Shown here one piece after another: positions 1-13,757 of a stretch of 64,000 bases of DNA. Position 1 is the first letter of the stretch. Each line of letters begins with the position of its first letter. Source of the DNA: Tetrapyrgos nigripes (taxonomy: Eukaryota; Basidiomycota; Agaricomycetes; Agaricales; Campanellaceae). A program made the translations under genes and the position numbers. Under the pieces are notes generated by a model that saw nothing but the letters and a program-made list of their open reading frames with translations, was not told where the DNA came from and ran no database searches. Location of the stretch: positions 1-64,000 of the forward strand of contig JAACJM010000197.1 in NCBI GenBank assembly GCA_013368315.1. Direction: 5' to 3'.

Positions 1-1623
1 TACTAATGTGATCTATGATTGGCGGTGTATCCCTGAGCTGAGACGAGCGGTAAATAAGTAACCTCAGCGAGGACCACGAGTTCAGGCCAGCAAGACTGAG
101 GGCTAATACATGATCATACGCTATAAGTATCCCTGATAACGATCTAGGTAGAAAAGAAAGAAAAGCATCCACTGTAAGAATATTAGTGCGTATAAATCGA
201 ACAGGGAATGAGACTGCGACATAAGGAAAACAAAGCAAGTCGTGGTGACGTACCCAGATCGTTTATCCAGCGGCCGTACCGTTGCATTCTAATTAACAGG
301 TTCCGTCGCGCACGTCCAAGCACTAGCTAGGTCTCTCTCATTCCGCTTACTCTCGAGCATCTAGGTAGGAGGATCTCAGCTGCGAACAAACCATCAAACC
401 CTTCCTAATTTTTGACGGGGGCGAGAGGCCCGGGGACTGGGGACTGGGGTTGACTGGACGATACTTACTTATCCCGGAAAAACAGAAGCTGAATTCATGC
501 GTAGAATACTTAAACGTAGAAGGAGACAGACCATACTTACTATGCTGTACTTGATTGAGACATTCAGAGGCTTGATACAAATTGCAATGGCAGTAAAAGA
601 GGTGATCCTATTGACCTGATCCTAATTGTACGTTGAGTAGTACCGATTCAGCATCCTTCCTTCAGGTTTCAGGCGGAGCTAAGTTGAGGGAGTTTATACG
701 TAGTATGTATACACTAGGTTTTCTCGTGTCGTAGCTCGTTAAGCATGTTCACATTGATATCCTACTCTGGAACGTCCTAGGCTACTCCAATTCACCAATG
801 GTACTAAGATATCCAAGCATGCAACATGATGCAAGCAAGTAAGTAAATACGTAGTAGAGAAAACAGACGCAAACGCGGCCATCAATCACGAAGACCGATC
901 AACCCCTTGTAATACCTTGGATAAGTATCTGGAGGTGAGCTACAGTGATCATAGTGACAGTCCTGAACCGTCGAGCACCTTTGAAATTGCTTCGAGTTCC
1001 AATAGAGGAAACTTGATCCCATTCTGGTTCAGGCCTCCGCAACGTGTGTATGGTTACAACGTGGACAATTACATTACTAATTTACTCGTAAGTATCTGCA
1101 CAGAGAACGGTGGCGCTGAGGCTGGCTGGGACCCGGGACTCCGGACTAGTCACTAGTCACTAGCCGTGGATGTCCAGGACCATTGTCCGCGTCCAGAGTA
1201 ACCTTGTAATTGTCATGTATTCTGGAATCCGAGCTCAAATCAATCACAAATGGTGCGTGCCACTGTTCCAACTTGGATCCGATTCGATCCCGTACTTGCG
1301 GCTGCCGCTGTATACTTACAGTGGCTCACACTGACATACATACGCATTGCATATGTAGATCAGAATACTCGCCTCCGAAAATTTGGTGAATTAGACCCCT
1401 AGGCCTTCTTTCCACCCTTCCCACTCCCTGCACCTGGCTAGGACACCATGAATGTCTAGGGCTGCAACCCTCCTTCCCCTCTGCGACGACGTACGCCTAA
1501 GAGTAAGACCACCTTGAGGACTAGGACACAAACGTCTGCCTACTCTCCAATCCCTTCTTCCTGTTCCTGTTCCTGTTCCCGCGTCCCCCCTTGCTTATAT
1601 TATTAAAGCTTGAAGACTTACTA

Positions 1624-1700
1624 CAAGACAAAGAAAAAAGACAACGAAATGAAAGATTAAGATTGGAAACTTTTGTTACCAGTCGCAAAAATATTGATTG
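1624..1700 (+). repeat. Dispersed repeat R1, copy 1
   Basis: About 75 bp containing the core AAAAAAGACAACGAAATGAA, followed by a GTTACCAGTCGCAAA segment. A second copy in the same orientation lies at 24414-24486 with only a few substitutions. The two copies are 23 kb apart with no other shared flank, so this is a dispersed element fragment rather than a segmental duplication. Confidence 0.7.
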
Positions 1701-2583
1701 AGCAGGATATGTTATGTCCCCGTGACAAGTGCTGACGGAACTCACTTGATTGAGCCCACCCTTTAAGCACTGATGGAACCCCGTTTGGCTTGATTGACCG
1801 GACCCAAAACAGAGTGCTGATCAAGCCCTCGCCAAGTGCTAACAAAACCCTCTTTGAGTGTTAACGGAGCACATATTAAGGTCTCAGTACACACATTATT
1901 GCTTGTCTGTAGGGAATTTCTTAAGTATTTATTGTGTACTACTAGTACAGATTTACGATATACATATACGTTAAACAAGCAGCCATATGATACAGCCTCA
2001 ACGACTCACCGCGCGCTCGAAGGCCGCTCAAAATTGAACATTACTAGCGCTTGATTCAGAACTTGGCCTGCCTAAAAACGTGAACTGCATCAGTAAATCA
2101 TATCAGTTGACGACTCGAGCAGACCAGGTTGTAGTCGAAGTCATACATAATAAACATAGCTACATATACTAGTAGCAAAGTCAAACAAAAGTGTTAGACT
2201 TTAGTACGAGTGAATTGAAGCCCCAGGAAGAAGAGGTGCACAATTTTGTAAAAGCCCTTGTAAGAGACTGTGGTAAAGTTAGTTGCAGGGGGAGGAATCC
2301 CAAGAAGCCCAAGGTGCCATGCTACAATAGAACTGATTGAAACATATTCATGTACAGAATATACATATATGTTCCCTTTTCCTCTTTTTTTTTCGATTGT
2401 TTTGAGCATTAAGTAATTTAGTTGTAGCAAAACCCACAGTAGATATCATTGTGTAGTCCACATATGAGTAAAAAGCTATCTACCCAATGGACATTAGTGG
2501 CACTCACTGCGATGTGGCTGAGAGCCGATGGTATAATGTGTCGAACGCGCGCGCACATGTGGCACATCATAATGTCAGAGCTG

Positions 2584-2621
2584 ACTAATCGGACTTCGGG
2601 AACCAAACCGGTCCGATTAGT
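2584..2621. repeat. Perfect 11-bp inverted repeat (hairpin)
   Basis: ACTAATCGGAC at 2584-2594 is exactly complementary to GTCCGATTAGT at 2611-2621, with a 16-nt loop. It would form a stable hairpin on either strand. No gene start or end next to it explains it. Confidence 0.6.
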
Positions 2622-5600
2622 ATCCCACCTGCCTTTCCTGGAATTTTCGCGGCAGCATTACTTGTCTGGTGCTGCGCTGCGTTTGGAGGCAATAAAAAAA
2701 CACTGATGGAGTATCTACATACACTACATACAGTACTGAGTCAAATAACGGCGGGGGAGTGCATATGTACTCCTGTACTCCTTACCTTCCGCTTTGAGAA
2801 TTTTAGTATCGCAGCCGTAGCGCTGGATCGGGATTTGCCGGTACTTCCGAAAGTGTTAGAGTTTTTCTCGCAACCTTTGCAAACTGGTATTAAGCTCATT
2901 ACAAGTGCGTAAGTACGGGTATGTACAACACAAATATGAATCAGAATCTCTCAAGAATCTCTCTTTCTCCCCCTCTTTCCCCTCCTTCCTTTTTGGGATT
3001 TTTTTCCTCTCCTCTTCCTTTTTTGTATTTTTACTCCCCTCCTTTTAGTATCGCGCCGTAATTGTAACTACATACAAATCATTGCTCACGAAGCATTTGA
3101 ATGCCTATACAATCTCTCTTGGCCCAGACACCGTTTCTCCATGCAATGAGCGCGATGGATACTAGAAGGTGGGCAATAGAAAAGTTAGCGCCTCTCGCTC
3201 ATTCATCCCAGCAGCAAAAACGAGGGAAACTAACCTCTCCCAATTCGTATTCGAGATCATTTTCGGATTTGCTTCCTGATGTGCTCGATGTGGGCGATCT
3301 TCCGTTGTTCCCGGAGTAGTCAAGTTATCTATACCACGGGGATCTGTAAATGTTAATTCTATTGGCCGTACAGACATCCGAGTTCCTTGATTTGGACCAT
3401 TGACATTGCTGTTCCGGGTCCGCTGCCCCCGGACCTACAACGGTCAATCCAAGTTTATTTCGTATTTTTGGTCGCGTGTTCAGCCTATGGAATAGAAGAG
3501 TGAGATGACTGTATCATAATTCGATGAACGGGCCAAAGCACAGCTTACATCGACACTGTAAATGCAGATTTCGAGATCAAAATCAAACCAAGCACAGACG
3601 AAGAAAACTGATTCACTCACACATTGTCGCGAGATAAATCTTGCCCAGAGTCATTTGGAAGGGTATCCTGTTCAGCATATACATATGTAAGCATTTGGAC
3701 ATTCGTTCATTCGCACTGAGGAGAATCCAAAAACCGACCAGAGTTCCCCGAAGTTGGCGATATTGCGAACAACACCAAGGCTAAAATTTGATGTACGGTC
3801 AAGAGGAGTCCTCTGGTAATCGTATACACGAATATGTTTTTCAGGATATTGTCTGTCCTATTTAAGTATTTTTCATCGCCAATGAGTCAATACAGTCTTT
3901 GGACGCAAAAGCATCGAAGCATTTTACCGACTCACCGTTGGAGGCCGGTGCGGATGGTATGTAATGACCAGCAGATCGCCACGGCTGCAACAAATTCGGA
4001 AAGTGCTGAGGAAACATTAACTAGAGCTCTGCACGATCTGGCTCAGAATTACTACGGTCAGATATGCATATATAAGAGAAGACGAGAACGGTTTACAATT
4101 GTTTCCTTGCTCGTCAAAATATCCCTGTTATCCTCCGCAGTGGAGAGATTAACAATGCCGGCTTGAGTAGAGCGTTAATATGTATATATATAGCCCTTCC
4201 AGAAATGCGCATACCTAAGCCTGTACCTGAAGCAAAAATCAGTTACACGGGTTCAAGTTTTGAGAATTGAATCCAAATTACCTGCAGCAATCAAGGCCAT
4301 GATTACCTGGGAGTAACATACACCAAGTCAGAATTCAAAGATTATACCTGGATGAGAGGACGGACAATGAATGCTACCACTGTCCAGTGACACCTTCCCA
4401 CTAGTGAGGTGATCAGTACAACGAGGGCGTCTCAAGAAGTTAAAGACCGCTTTACAATAATGTACTTTGGCGGCAAAGAACAGATCCACACTGTAAAAAG
4501 AAAGAAGGTCAATTGTACGGTCTGAACAAGTCGCGATCATGGCTACTAACATGAAGACAACGGTGGCGGCGAGGAATATGATGACAATGTCAGTCCTAGG
4601 GAAAGATCATCGAATGAGGGTGGCAAAATGCCAGAGGACAAGTTCACTGACACGGGTGCCCGGGTCGAAGGTTCTTTTTGTATGCTAAGCTGCAAGTCAC
4701 AGCGCATGAGCTATGTCTCAAGATAGATTTGAATGCCCCGTACCAAGGAACGATAGAGAGCCCCGCTTTCGATGCAAGTCACGGCGGTGTCCAACGCGCT
4801 GTAGATGTGAGCCACAGGAGATTAGTACCTTCGCTGAAAGCGATCACGAGGAAACGCAACATACAAAAGCAACGATATCTGTCAACAAATTGTCATGAAA
4901 ACTCGAGAGTTACTATGTATGACATAAACACCGCATCACAACACTTACAACAGATCTGAGAGTCCATCGGTCGTTATTATTGTTGTAGTAAGTCCAGCAT
5001 TGGACCGCGTTGGCACCGTAGAGGCTACGAACCGTAGCACTTTGAGTCTTGTAGGGATAAGCAATGTGTGAATGGCCTACATACCCCATCGAGAGCCATG
5101 TGCCTAAATAGTAAAAGACACGTAAGTTAGTAACAAAGACCATAAGCAGATCCAGTCTTCGAAACTGACCGATGTAGAGACCACGAAAAACCCCCTCCTC
5201 TCTGAAGCTTGGCAGAGACATTAACTTCGGGGTGTTCAGAAGAAGGTAAGTCAAAGGAAGCGTTGCAAGCCACTATATAAGTATAAGTCGTTGAGTGGCA
5301 GTTATCCATCAACGGGACAGTCAGACTAGGATCTACCGCGCTGTCAAAACTCGAAAAGGAAGTCATTGGTATCGAGCGCCCCGTTTTGAAGTTTGGGCAT
5401 GCAAGAAATTTGAATGAGACGTGACTTACCGATATCCCCTTGACTGTTTTCCTTTGATAATTGCTTTATTTGAACCATCAACGGGCAGTGCGAGTTTGGT
5501 GAGAGCGACTGTTCACAGTGGGTTAGCCTCAATTTATCAAACGTCTGAAACGCAACTAAGACCTGATTAAGACTGTTGGTGGAGATGAATGCCACCACCG

Positions 5601-5852
5601 GGACTCAGATAGTACCTCAGTCAAACGTCAGTCTCGACCTGTGGCTTGATCTTCATATTCGTTGAATTCGGTTACAAGGAATTGCTGTTGTGATTTGGTG
5701 AGGACGTAGAGGGCGCTTCCAACTTCTAGGACGCCGGAAACAAGATTTGGTTAAGGTTGTCCTTAAGATTCTTACGCTCCTTACAATCTTGACTTGAGGG
5801 TAAGGGTGCTTCGTTAATATCTGGATGCTTGCAAGAGACGGAAGTGGAACTT

Positions 5853-5953
5853 GACCGCTGGATGATGGTGGTTCGGGTTAGGTTCGGGAGTTGTTTGGGA
5901 GACGTCCGTTTTCTGGAAATGCTTACGTTTCAGCTCCCGCGCGAGTGTACAGC
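5853..5953 (+). repeat. Dispersed repeat R2, copy 1
   Basis: About 100 bp starting GACCGCTGGATGATGGTGG and ending near CAGCTCCCGCGCGAGTGTA. A second copy in the same orientation lies at 44008-44101, with small indels. Both copies keep the CpG-containing end CTCCCGCGC. Nothing is encoded. Confidence 0.7.
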
Positions 5954-6322
5954 CACTGCCTCAGCAATCATTCCAGCTGTTTCTGTAGCGAGGCGTCCAG
6001 AGTAGTATGGGTATGTGATAAGACGTGTGTAGATAATAATTTACACAAGTCTAATAGTCCGTTGGAACGAAACCTCGAGCCTTTCCTGCTCTACCCGTAC
6101 ACCAATGATCTGGCATAGTCAGGGAGGTCGGGTCTCCTGATCAACTTTCAGTGACCTGGCGATCCCAGTGAGATCTTGATCCCTCCACCCTGATTCTACC
6201 TCCCGTTTATCCTCTTTGCTCCTTTCTCCGTTTTCTCTCCTTTTTTATGCATGTATATATAGTACCTATTTCTCTCTATGTTCCATCTTCCTTGGAATTC
6301 GTTTTTTTCTGACTTCTCTCAG
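5954..6322. other. Intergenic, nothing recognised
   Basis: Pyrimidine-rich sequence between a dispersed repeat and the proposed left end of the Harbinger element. I see no gene or RNA feature. Confidence 0.4.
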
Positions 6323-6340
6323 CCCGTAAGGATTAATACG
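6323..6340 (+). repeat. Candidate left terminal inverted repeat of Harbinger element
   Basis: CCCGTAAGGATTAATACG matches the reverse complement of 17004-17021 at 16 of 18 positions. One mismatch is a CpG to CpA change. Weaker similarity continues inward in both arms (CCCAAAATC near 6410 and near 16973). No matching target duplication is visible outside, so this may be a sub-terminal repeat. Confidence 0.4.
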
Positions 6341-7587
6341 GAAAATTTTCTAAATTTCCCTTATGGCACTCGTCGGCTAGCGTCGCTTAGCATTCCAGAG
6401 CCCAAAATCAGAGGAATTTGATTTTCTGAGAGCTTTCTAAATCCCAACATCTAGGGAGGCCTGCCGACCCCTCCCTAAATCATTTTTCGTCCAATTTTTG
6501 AGTGTATTTCAAATTTTGCTTGATAGGCGATGGAGGTCCTTCCACATTTGGTGGTGGTGTCCCAGGTCATCTACAGCTGTCCTTTTACCTGTATGTTTGC
6601 TATACAGTAGCATTCGAGGTTTCTGTACATGTAGTACATATGTATTCTCATATGTATTCTGCCTAATGCTCATGAACGCCCAATGAAATCAGCAAATCCA
6701 CATGGAAATGTTATCTGCGCAGCGCGCCCAGCATAGATGAGGTTAACGAACTTGATGGCTCTTTGGTCTATCTGCTCCTCAGGGACTAGGAAGTCATGGA
6801 CCTATATAGGTCCCAACAACAAGAGCCTTGTATAAAAAAGTAAAAAGAGTTCCCAAAATTTAACAAGCTACTACAACAAAGCTTTCCATCTGCAATATGT
6901 CCACTCAGAACAGCCATTCCACCCACAACTCTATCTGGTGTCGGGATCAGACAAGTACCCCTTCACAGGAGAACCAGCCCCCATTTGCAATCTCTCAATA
7001 CAATCAAAACCTGCCGCCGCCGCCTCATCAACAGAACCAACCATATGGAGTGTCCACTGAGACATGGAAAGAACCCCGAATTCCAATACCTACCTGCCTC
7101 CTGGATACTTTGAGCCTCCACCAGGTCTGGGGGGTCTTCGTATGAATGGACGGTACCCATTAGGCAATGTTGGACCTGCGGTGAGTGGTACAGTTCATCT
7201 AACGAGGTCAAAGCTAATGTCAATTAGCCATATGAGGAAGTTCATGCAGATAACAACCCTTACCAACGAAGGACTAGGCCTAGACTTGTCCCTCTTTCTC
7301 AGATTCATCCTCAACCTACATTTGAGCTTCCAACCAACTTTGGTGAGCTCCTGAATGACACACCACAGCATACCACTCTGCAACAGCCAACCTCTCCTCG
7401 TGCTCTCACTCCATCTGACACAGAGCAGTTCCCTGACAATCCAGTGTCTTCTGTAGCTCCAAAATCCAAAACTTCCACTACAAAACTGCTGCTGAAACAA
7501 GCCACTGCTGTTGGGACCAAAAACAAGAAGAAGGAAAAGGTCTCAGAACTGGAGAGGGTGATTCCTGCAGCAGAGCGGGTGAATGAA

Positions 7588-7938
7588 TGTCATGAACCTT
7601 TCATTCCTCGCTCAAGAAACCCTTAGAAGGATTCTCGATCTTTCTTTATCTCTCCAATTGCTGCTACCCACTTTCCCCTAACGAGATTGAATTCTTCTGA
7701 GCTGGGTCATTTATCACTCCATGGTTGTCTGTGGATCCCCTTAGATTGTGAGCGCATCATCATAAAACCCTAATTTATTGTCCCGATTAATTCCTCTAGA
7801 AACACAGACATTATTTGCAAAGAAGTATATATAGAGTAGGATACTAGTCTGGTCTTATCATATGGACCTTGCCTTATTCTACTTGATTCTTCAGTGTCAT
7901 TGTCACCTCGCCTAAACATCTTTGGCTCAGTTCTGACA
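7588..7938 (+). repeat. 5' LTR of the chromovirus
   Basis: 351 bp, TG...CA ends, preceded by target duplication ATGAA. It contains a TATA-like run (AGTATATATAGAG) near 7830, plausible as the promoter. Relative to the 3' LTR it lacks 19 bp near 7845. Confidence 0.93.
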
Positions 7939-8029
7939 TTAGACTAGAGTGCCCCTAAAAGGTGACCTGACGTCAACCATACTCTATTCCTCTTCTCGCC
8001 ATTTCTCAGACGCTTGAAGAACCCCCTAG

Positions 8030-9770
8030 ATGACTACTCCAAATGTGCCTACCTCTGGTAGCCCCTCAGACTATTCTATGGGTACTACTCCAAATCCTAT
8101 GGCCTTTGGAGGGATTCCTACTCAAAACCCCTCTGATGGAGTCAGAGGATCTATGCATGTGCTGCCCCTGCAAGCTAATCCATCTCCCTCTCACCAAACC
8201 TATAATAACCCTCAGGGGTATTACACCCAGACCAACTATGTTCCTGGAGAAGACTATAATCAATTACTCCTCCAGACCATTGCTGGACTCCAGAATAATC
8301 AGATGGAACTTTTGCAAGAACTTTGGAATATGCAACAAACTATGGGTGCCCAACAGGCTAGGACCAATGAAAGGGCCAGTAGTAGCCACTCTGGTGCTAA
8401 ACCAAAACCTTTTAACAGGACTTCCAATGCGGTTGACCCTTTTCTTTTGCAAATGTATCTCTGGTTTCTCAGAAACCCTTGCAAGTTCGCTGATGACACT
8501 TCTTGAGTCTTGGAGACACTTGCTTTCATGATGGAAGGCACTGCTGCTTGGTGGGCAAGCAATCGAATTCAAAAGATTCAAGAAGAAGGAAATAACGAAA
8601 GTTATACGGATCTCTGTAGTGCGATTCAAAGGGAATTCGCAGGAGGAGATCAGATGGACATCACACAACAAAAGCTGAAAGTATCAAGCAAGGCACTGCA
8701 TTGGCCACACAGTTCTTCCTCTCTTTTGAAGAGTGGAAGGAAGATGCAAAGCTGAATGAGGAGGGACTCATCATGCTACTGAAGCAGAACCTCCAGTTTG
8801 GAATTGTTCAAAGGATCTATCAAATGGATCCTGCCCCTGTTACCTATGCAGCCTGGAAAGCTGCAGCAGTACAACTCGACCTTTGCAATCAGAGTGTTCA
8901 AATGCTTTGAAATGACTCCAGAGGGATTCCTGCTAGTGGAAATACCTCTGTGGGAACACAGTTTACCACTGCCCAAACACCAACAACCACTACCCAAAAT
9001 GCTACTACAAGTGCTGGGGCTCCATCGGAGGCACCAATGACTCGTACTGGAATGGAAGTTACCTTTGGTGTCAAGGTTGTCGGTACACTCAATAACCACC
9101 CAAGTCACACAATGCGAGAAAGCCGGTTACAAGAGGATAGATTGATCAAACGAGATAGAGAAATAGAGAGATAGAGAGAAAGTAAGCTGACTAGGCTCTA
9201 CACTGTGTAGTAAAAGTATGGAGTGGAGACGAAGTGAACGAACTAAGGAATAGGTTACAAAGATCACAGGTATATAAGTAAAATATGAACAGATGGGAAA
9301 AAGTAAGTAATAATAGACGGTATCATGTGGAAATGTCAAGGGCGAGAGAGTAATGAGTTTAAATATGGATAGATGAAGGTACTAGATCATAAGGAATGAT
9401 TGACAGTGAGAATGTCCATGGAGATAGGAATCGGAGGGGATAAGAGTGTGAGTCATAGATCTGTAGAGATGGTAACTATAGACGATGATGAGAAATGGTT
9501 AATGTTTATGGGGTTAAAGTGGGAGATAGGTAGTAAAGGGAAAAGAATAGAAAGAAAATGAATAGGTGGGGAGCGATTCGTGACATTTGGTGGGCAGGGA
9601 AAACCCATGGAAATCGATTGTACTAAAGCAAACAAAGGGATGTGGGATGAGGTTCACAAGTGTTATGGGTGTGGGGAAGAAGGACACATTTCTAGGAATT
9701 GTCTGAATCGAGTCTCGAAGCATGCAGGAAGTCTTGAAGACGGACGAAGCAAAGGAGGAGTTCTGGAAGC
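8030..9770 (+). pseudogene. gag of the chromovirus, interrupted by a solo LTR
   Basis: Starts at ATG 8030 with a Pro/Thr/Ser-rich N-terminus, followed by a capsid-like region. FMMEGTAAWWASNRI around 8526-8570 is typical of fungal gypsy Gag. It ends with a zinc knuckle CYGCGEEGHISRNC (C-X2-C-X4-H-X4-C) near 9658-9700. In-frame TGA codons at 8504 and 8908 fall where arginine would be expected, and there are frameshifts near 8700. A 517-bp solo LTR sits inside, between the codons for VTFG and GQGKPMEID. Removing it with one TTTGG copy restores the phase. The protein would form the retroelement particle and bind its RNA. Confidence 0.85.
9069..9585. mobile_element. Solo LTR inserted in the chromovirus gag
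   Basis: A 517-bp non-coding block starts TGTCAAGG and ends CGTGACA. It is flanked by a perfect 5-bp duplication TTTGG (9064-9068 and 9586-9590). Joining the flanks with one TTTGG restores the gag frame without loss. TG...CA ends plus a 5-bp duplication identify an LTR left by recombination of another LTR retrotransposon. It has no clear similarity to the LTRs of its host element, so it comes from a different family. It is the youngest of the three nested insertions. Confidence 0.88.
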
Positions 9771-9834
9771 TTAGTGAGGATGCAGGTTTTTAAGGGCCCA
9801 TAGGCAGAATGATACGCCACCTACAGAATGATCA

Positions 9835-12800
9835 GTGTTTCATAACAAGTTTGCCTCATATAATCAATTTAGTGTTCTCACAAATGAAAGCGGCTTGACT
9901 GAAACTGAAGACATATCTGAAAATCTCCTGGAGGATTCTTGTAAAGGTTCTCAACAAACTCCTAATCCTTCCCAATGCAAATGTCATACTCAAACTCCTT
10001 TGTGCCTTCCTTCTGGTATTCCACCAAAACCCGAGAAAAAAGTAGGACCCTATTGGGTGTACTGGAATGTGGTTGCTCAAACACCTAGTGGACCTCATTT
10101 GTTGTGATGATTGGTCCATGGATCGAGGGAGCATGAAGTAGATGATGAATTAAGGTTTGATCTAGCTTCAATGCGACCCAATGTGGCTCTCGCTGTACTC
10201 AGGGACCTCTGGACTCCAGCAAAATGGATTCAGAAAATTAGTGGGGAATCTATCTTACTCCCAGTCACAGTTGAGGCCTTGGATTCACATAAAGGCCAAG
10301 TCACCAATGCTCTTCTTGATTGTGGGGCCACGGGATGCTATATCAATCAAGACTTTGCTCTTAGGAATAATTTGTTCCTGGAACATCTCTGTCGACCAGT
10401 TCCAGTATACAATGCAGACGGAACAGCCAACAAAAATGGAAAAATCGAATACACAACCAAACTACAACTAACTGTCGACGACCACACAGAAGTTACCACA
10501 TTCGCAGTCACTAACACTGGCGCAAATGATATTATCATCAGATTTAATTGGTTGAAACACCACAATTCATCAATAGATTGGAAGAAAGGGACCATCAAAT
10601 TTGATAGGTGCCCTGGGGACTGCAAAAGGAAGAAACAATGGAAATTGGGGCAAGAAGAAGACGAAGAAGATATTGAGGAAGGAGATAGAATCTTTGTTGT
10701 GAACATGTGACCAGAAAACCCTTTGGAGTATATTTGTGCTACTGGTTCCATATCAGCTAATTTAGCTGCACAACACACTACGGAAGAGGGAGCAAAATCT
10801 TTGGAAGAAATTGTACCAGGAGAATATCTCGGGGAGTTTTGACTGGTCTTTGAAAAAGAAGATTTCTTCCAGAACGACAAAAGTGGGACCATGCAATCGA
10901 ACTAGTACCCAGGGCGGAACTGTTCAAAAGCAAGGTCTATCCCTTAGCTGCAAATGAACAGGGTCCACTGGACGATTTCATCAAGGAACAACTGCAAACT
11001 GGAAGAATCCAAGCTTTGAAATCACCTATATCTTCACCATTCTTCTTCATCAAAAAGAAAGACGGAAAACTTCGTCCAGTTCAAGATTATCAAAAACTCA
11101 ATTCCTTTGACTATCAAAAATCAATATCCTATCCCATTGATTTCAGACGTGCTATATAAACTAAGGCACATGAAATGTAAGATGGGGATACAACAACATT
11201 CGAATAAAGCTGCATTTGTCACCAATCGAGGATTGTTCAAAACCCCTTGTAATGTTTTTCAGCCTCACAAATTCGCCAGCAACATTCCAAACCATGATGA
11301 ACGAAATATTTGCAGACCTTATCCAAGCAGGATGATATCTTGATATTCTCAAAGGACATGGACAAGCACACAAAACTCGTTCAAGAGGTTTGATGAATTC
11401 TAAAAATGCATAATCTCTACTTGAAACTGGAGAAGTGTGATTTCCATAAGGACAAAGTGGAATATTTGGGACTTATAGTGGGCAACAGGAAGATGAGGAT
11501 GGACCCTGTCAAGGCCAATAGAGTCCACCAGTGGGAAACACCAACTTGTGTCAAAGATGTTCAGAGCTTCTTAGGATTTACGAACTTTTATCGAAGGTTC
11601 ATTAAAGACTATGCAAAGATGGCTCATCCACTAAATGATTTGACACAAAAGGATGTACCCTGGCAATGGACACCAGACCAAGAAAAGGGCTTTCAGAAGT
11701 TGAAAGATGCTGTCACATCAGAACCGGTTCTCCATTTTCCCCTGGATAATTGTCCTTATCAAGTCGAAGTGGATGTGCTGTGTTGTCCCAACTCCAAGAC
11801 AGTGAATGGGTACCTATTGCCTTTTTATCAAAAGGCCTTAGTGAACCAGAACGAAACTACGAGATTCACGATAAGGAGATGTTGGTGATCATGAGACATT
11901 ACTTGATGGGGGGACCAAGATTTGAAATCTGGACAGACCATTGTAATCTCCAATACTTTATGACAGCAAAAACCCTCAACAGGAGACAGGCTCGTTGGTC
12001 GTTGGAATTAGCTGATTATGACTTTCAGCTGGTTCACAAACCAGGAAAGAGTTATTTGAAGCCTGACCTACTGTCGAGATGAAAGGGTCATGAGAAGAGG
12101 GCAGATGATAACAAAAACATCACCCTTCTTAAAGCCAAATTCCTGTGAGCCATGGAGACAGCCCAAGCTTGAGATACCCCAGGAGATATTTCCTTGCACA
12201 AGTATGAAACTCAAGACACAAATGGGAACCCTCAGTCGTAAAAAACATCAAACATGATCATTCATTCCAGAACCATGGAGATTATATTACTAAAGATAAT
12301 CTTTTATATGTTCCTAATGACCTCAAAATCCGTAACGAAATCATCTGATTCCATCACGACACGTACTTCGCAGGCCACCCAGGCCAAGCCAAAACAGTCG
12401 AACTACTTACTCGACACTATTGGTGGCCTAGCGTCTATGGAGATGTCAAGAGATATGTCAAAGGATGTCCTACATGTCAACAAACAAAAACCTTTCCAGG
12501 GAAACTGAGAGGACTACTAAGTTCTAACAAGATCCCAGAACAGATTTGGCAAATTATCTCTTGTGATTCAATCATGCATCTCCCTCCATCACATGGGTAT
12601 ACCACTATCCTCGTCATTGTAGATTGACTCAGTAAAAGGATGAGACCACTAGCGACTTATGACAAGTCACTAGCAAAGGCATAGCACAGTTATTCTTGGC
12701 CTGTGTCTGGAGGGGTTTTGGATTACCCAAATGGGTTATTAGCAATTGAGGATCAGTCTTTGTTAGCAAATTTCTAAAATCCCTCTACAAGATTCTGGGC

Positions 12801-13587
12801 ATGAAAATGAATGTTTCAACAGTGTATCACCCTTAAACCGATGGACAGACAGAATGTGTCAACCAAGAAATTGAACAATACTTGCATGTTTTTTGCAATT
12901 GGTGACAAGACAACTGGGATGAGTGGCTACCTATGGCAGAATTCTGCTATAACGATCAAGAACATAGTTCTACAGGCTACACTCCCTTCTATATGACTAG
13001 TGGCTTTCATCCTCGAAAAGCCACTGAACCATTTGTTGACATCACCAATGAAACTGCAATAGATTTCTTTGATCGGATCAAAGAGGCCAGAACAGATGCT
13101 AAAGCGTGTCTTACGAGTGCAGAGTTGATGAAGAAATACTACAATAGAGGACGGAATGAAGATCCAGAGTACAAGAAGAGAGATAAGGTGTATATTGAAG
13201 GGAAGAACATCACTACAGAATGACCAGGTATCAAACTTGCAGACAAACAATACAGACCTTTTCCTGTCAAGGAAAAGGTAGGGAGTTCCTCATATTGAGT
13301 GGATATTCCAAAAACCTGGAAGAGTATTCACTCCATTTTCCATACATCATATCTTCGTCCTCATCATACTTCAGTTGCGAAACACCAGCAAGATGACGTT
13401 AGTTGAGAACCTGCTACCATAAAAGATGGCTCACTGGTCTATGACATCAAAGAAATCCTAGACTCCTGTATGTGTTATAACTGGAAGAAGAAGAGATCAT
13501 TTTTGGAGTACCTGGTGAAGTGGTTGGGGTATTCAACAGCAGAGAATACTTGGAAACCAGAGATGGAGTTGCAAAAGAAGTGTTAAG
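9835..13587 (+). pseudogene. pol of the chromovirus (protease, RT, RNase H, integrase, chromodomain), degenerate
   Basis: Domains in order. Aspartic protease: LLDCGATGCYI near 10312-10345, then NDIIIRFNWLKHHNSSIDW. Reverse transcriptase fingers: PISSPFFFIKKKDGKLRPVQ near 11022-11085. The palm keeps DDILIFSKD (about 11332), but the residues expected before it, including the first part of the YLDD box, are deleted. Thumb and RNase H: about 11406-12080. Integrase zinc finger (HH-CC type): about 12345-12488. Integrase core: the second catalytic Asp is AAT (Asn) at 12744. Chromodomain: VYDIKEILDS ... EYLVKWLGYSTAENTW, about 13438-13555, which would direct integration to heterochromatin. TGA codons at 12626, 12747 and 12903, a TAA near 12836 and several frameshifts make it inactive. 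Confidence 0.88.
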
Positions 13588-13757
13588 AACTAATAACCAA
13601 GTTCCACACAAAGAATCCAGCGGCACCTCAGAATATCAAAACAATCCTTTCTTTTGTTCCTTGAGAGTTTTACACTTCAGGGTAAAAGAAATCCCAAGCA
13701 TGGGTCTATGGAATCTCTGAAGCATCTTCAGGGTGAAGATCCTTAAGAGGGGGGTAA

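Larger units (their letters stand above)
1..5852. other. Gene-poor region, no recognised gene
   Basis: I recognise no gene here. Open frames are short (longest about 113 codons) and none carries a family motif I know. On the minus strand between about 4330 and 5600 there are several GT...AG splice-like signals and one strongly hydrophobic stretch near 4535-4600, which could come from a multi-exon membrane protein, but I cannot assemble a convincing model. The stretch also holds one copy of a dispersed repeat (1624-1700) and a perfect short inverted repeat (2584-2621). Confidence 0.5.

Noticed and set aside
3399..3455. Palindrome around GGTCCGCTGCCCCCGGACC
   Set aside because: Only short interrupted arms pair (GGTCCG/CGGACC and ATTGAC/GTCAAT); too weak to call an element.
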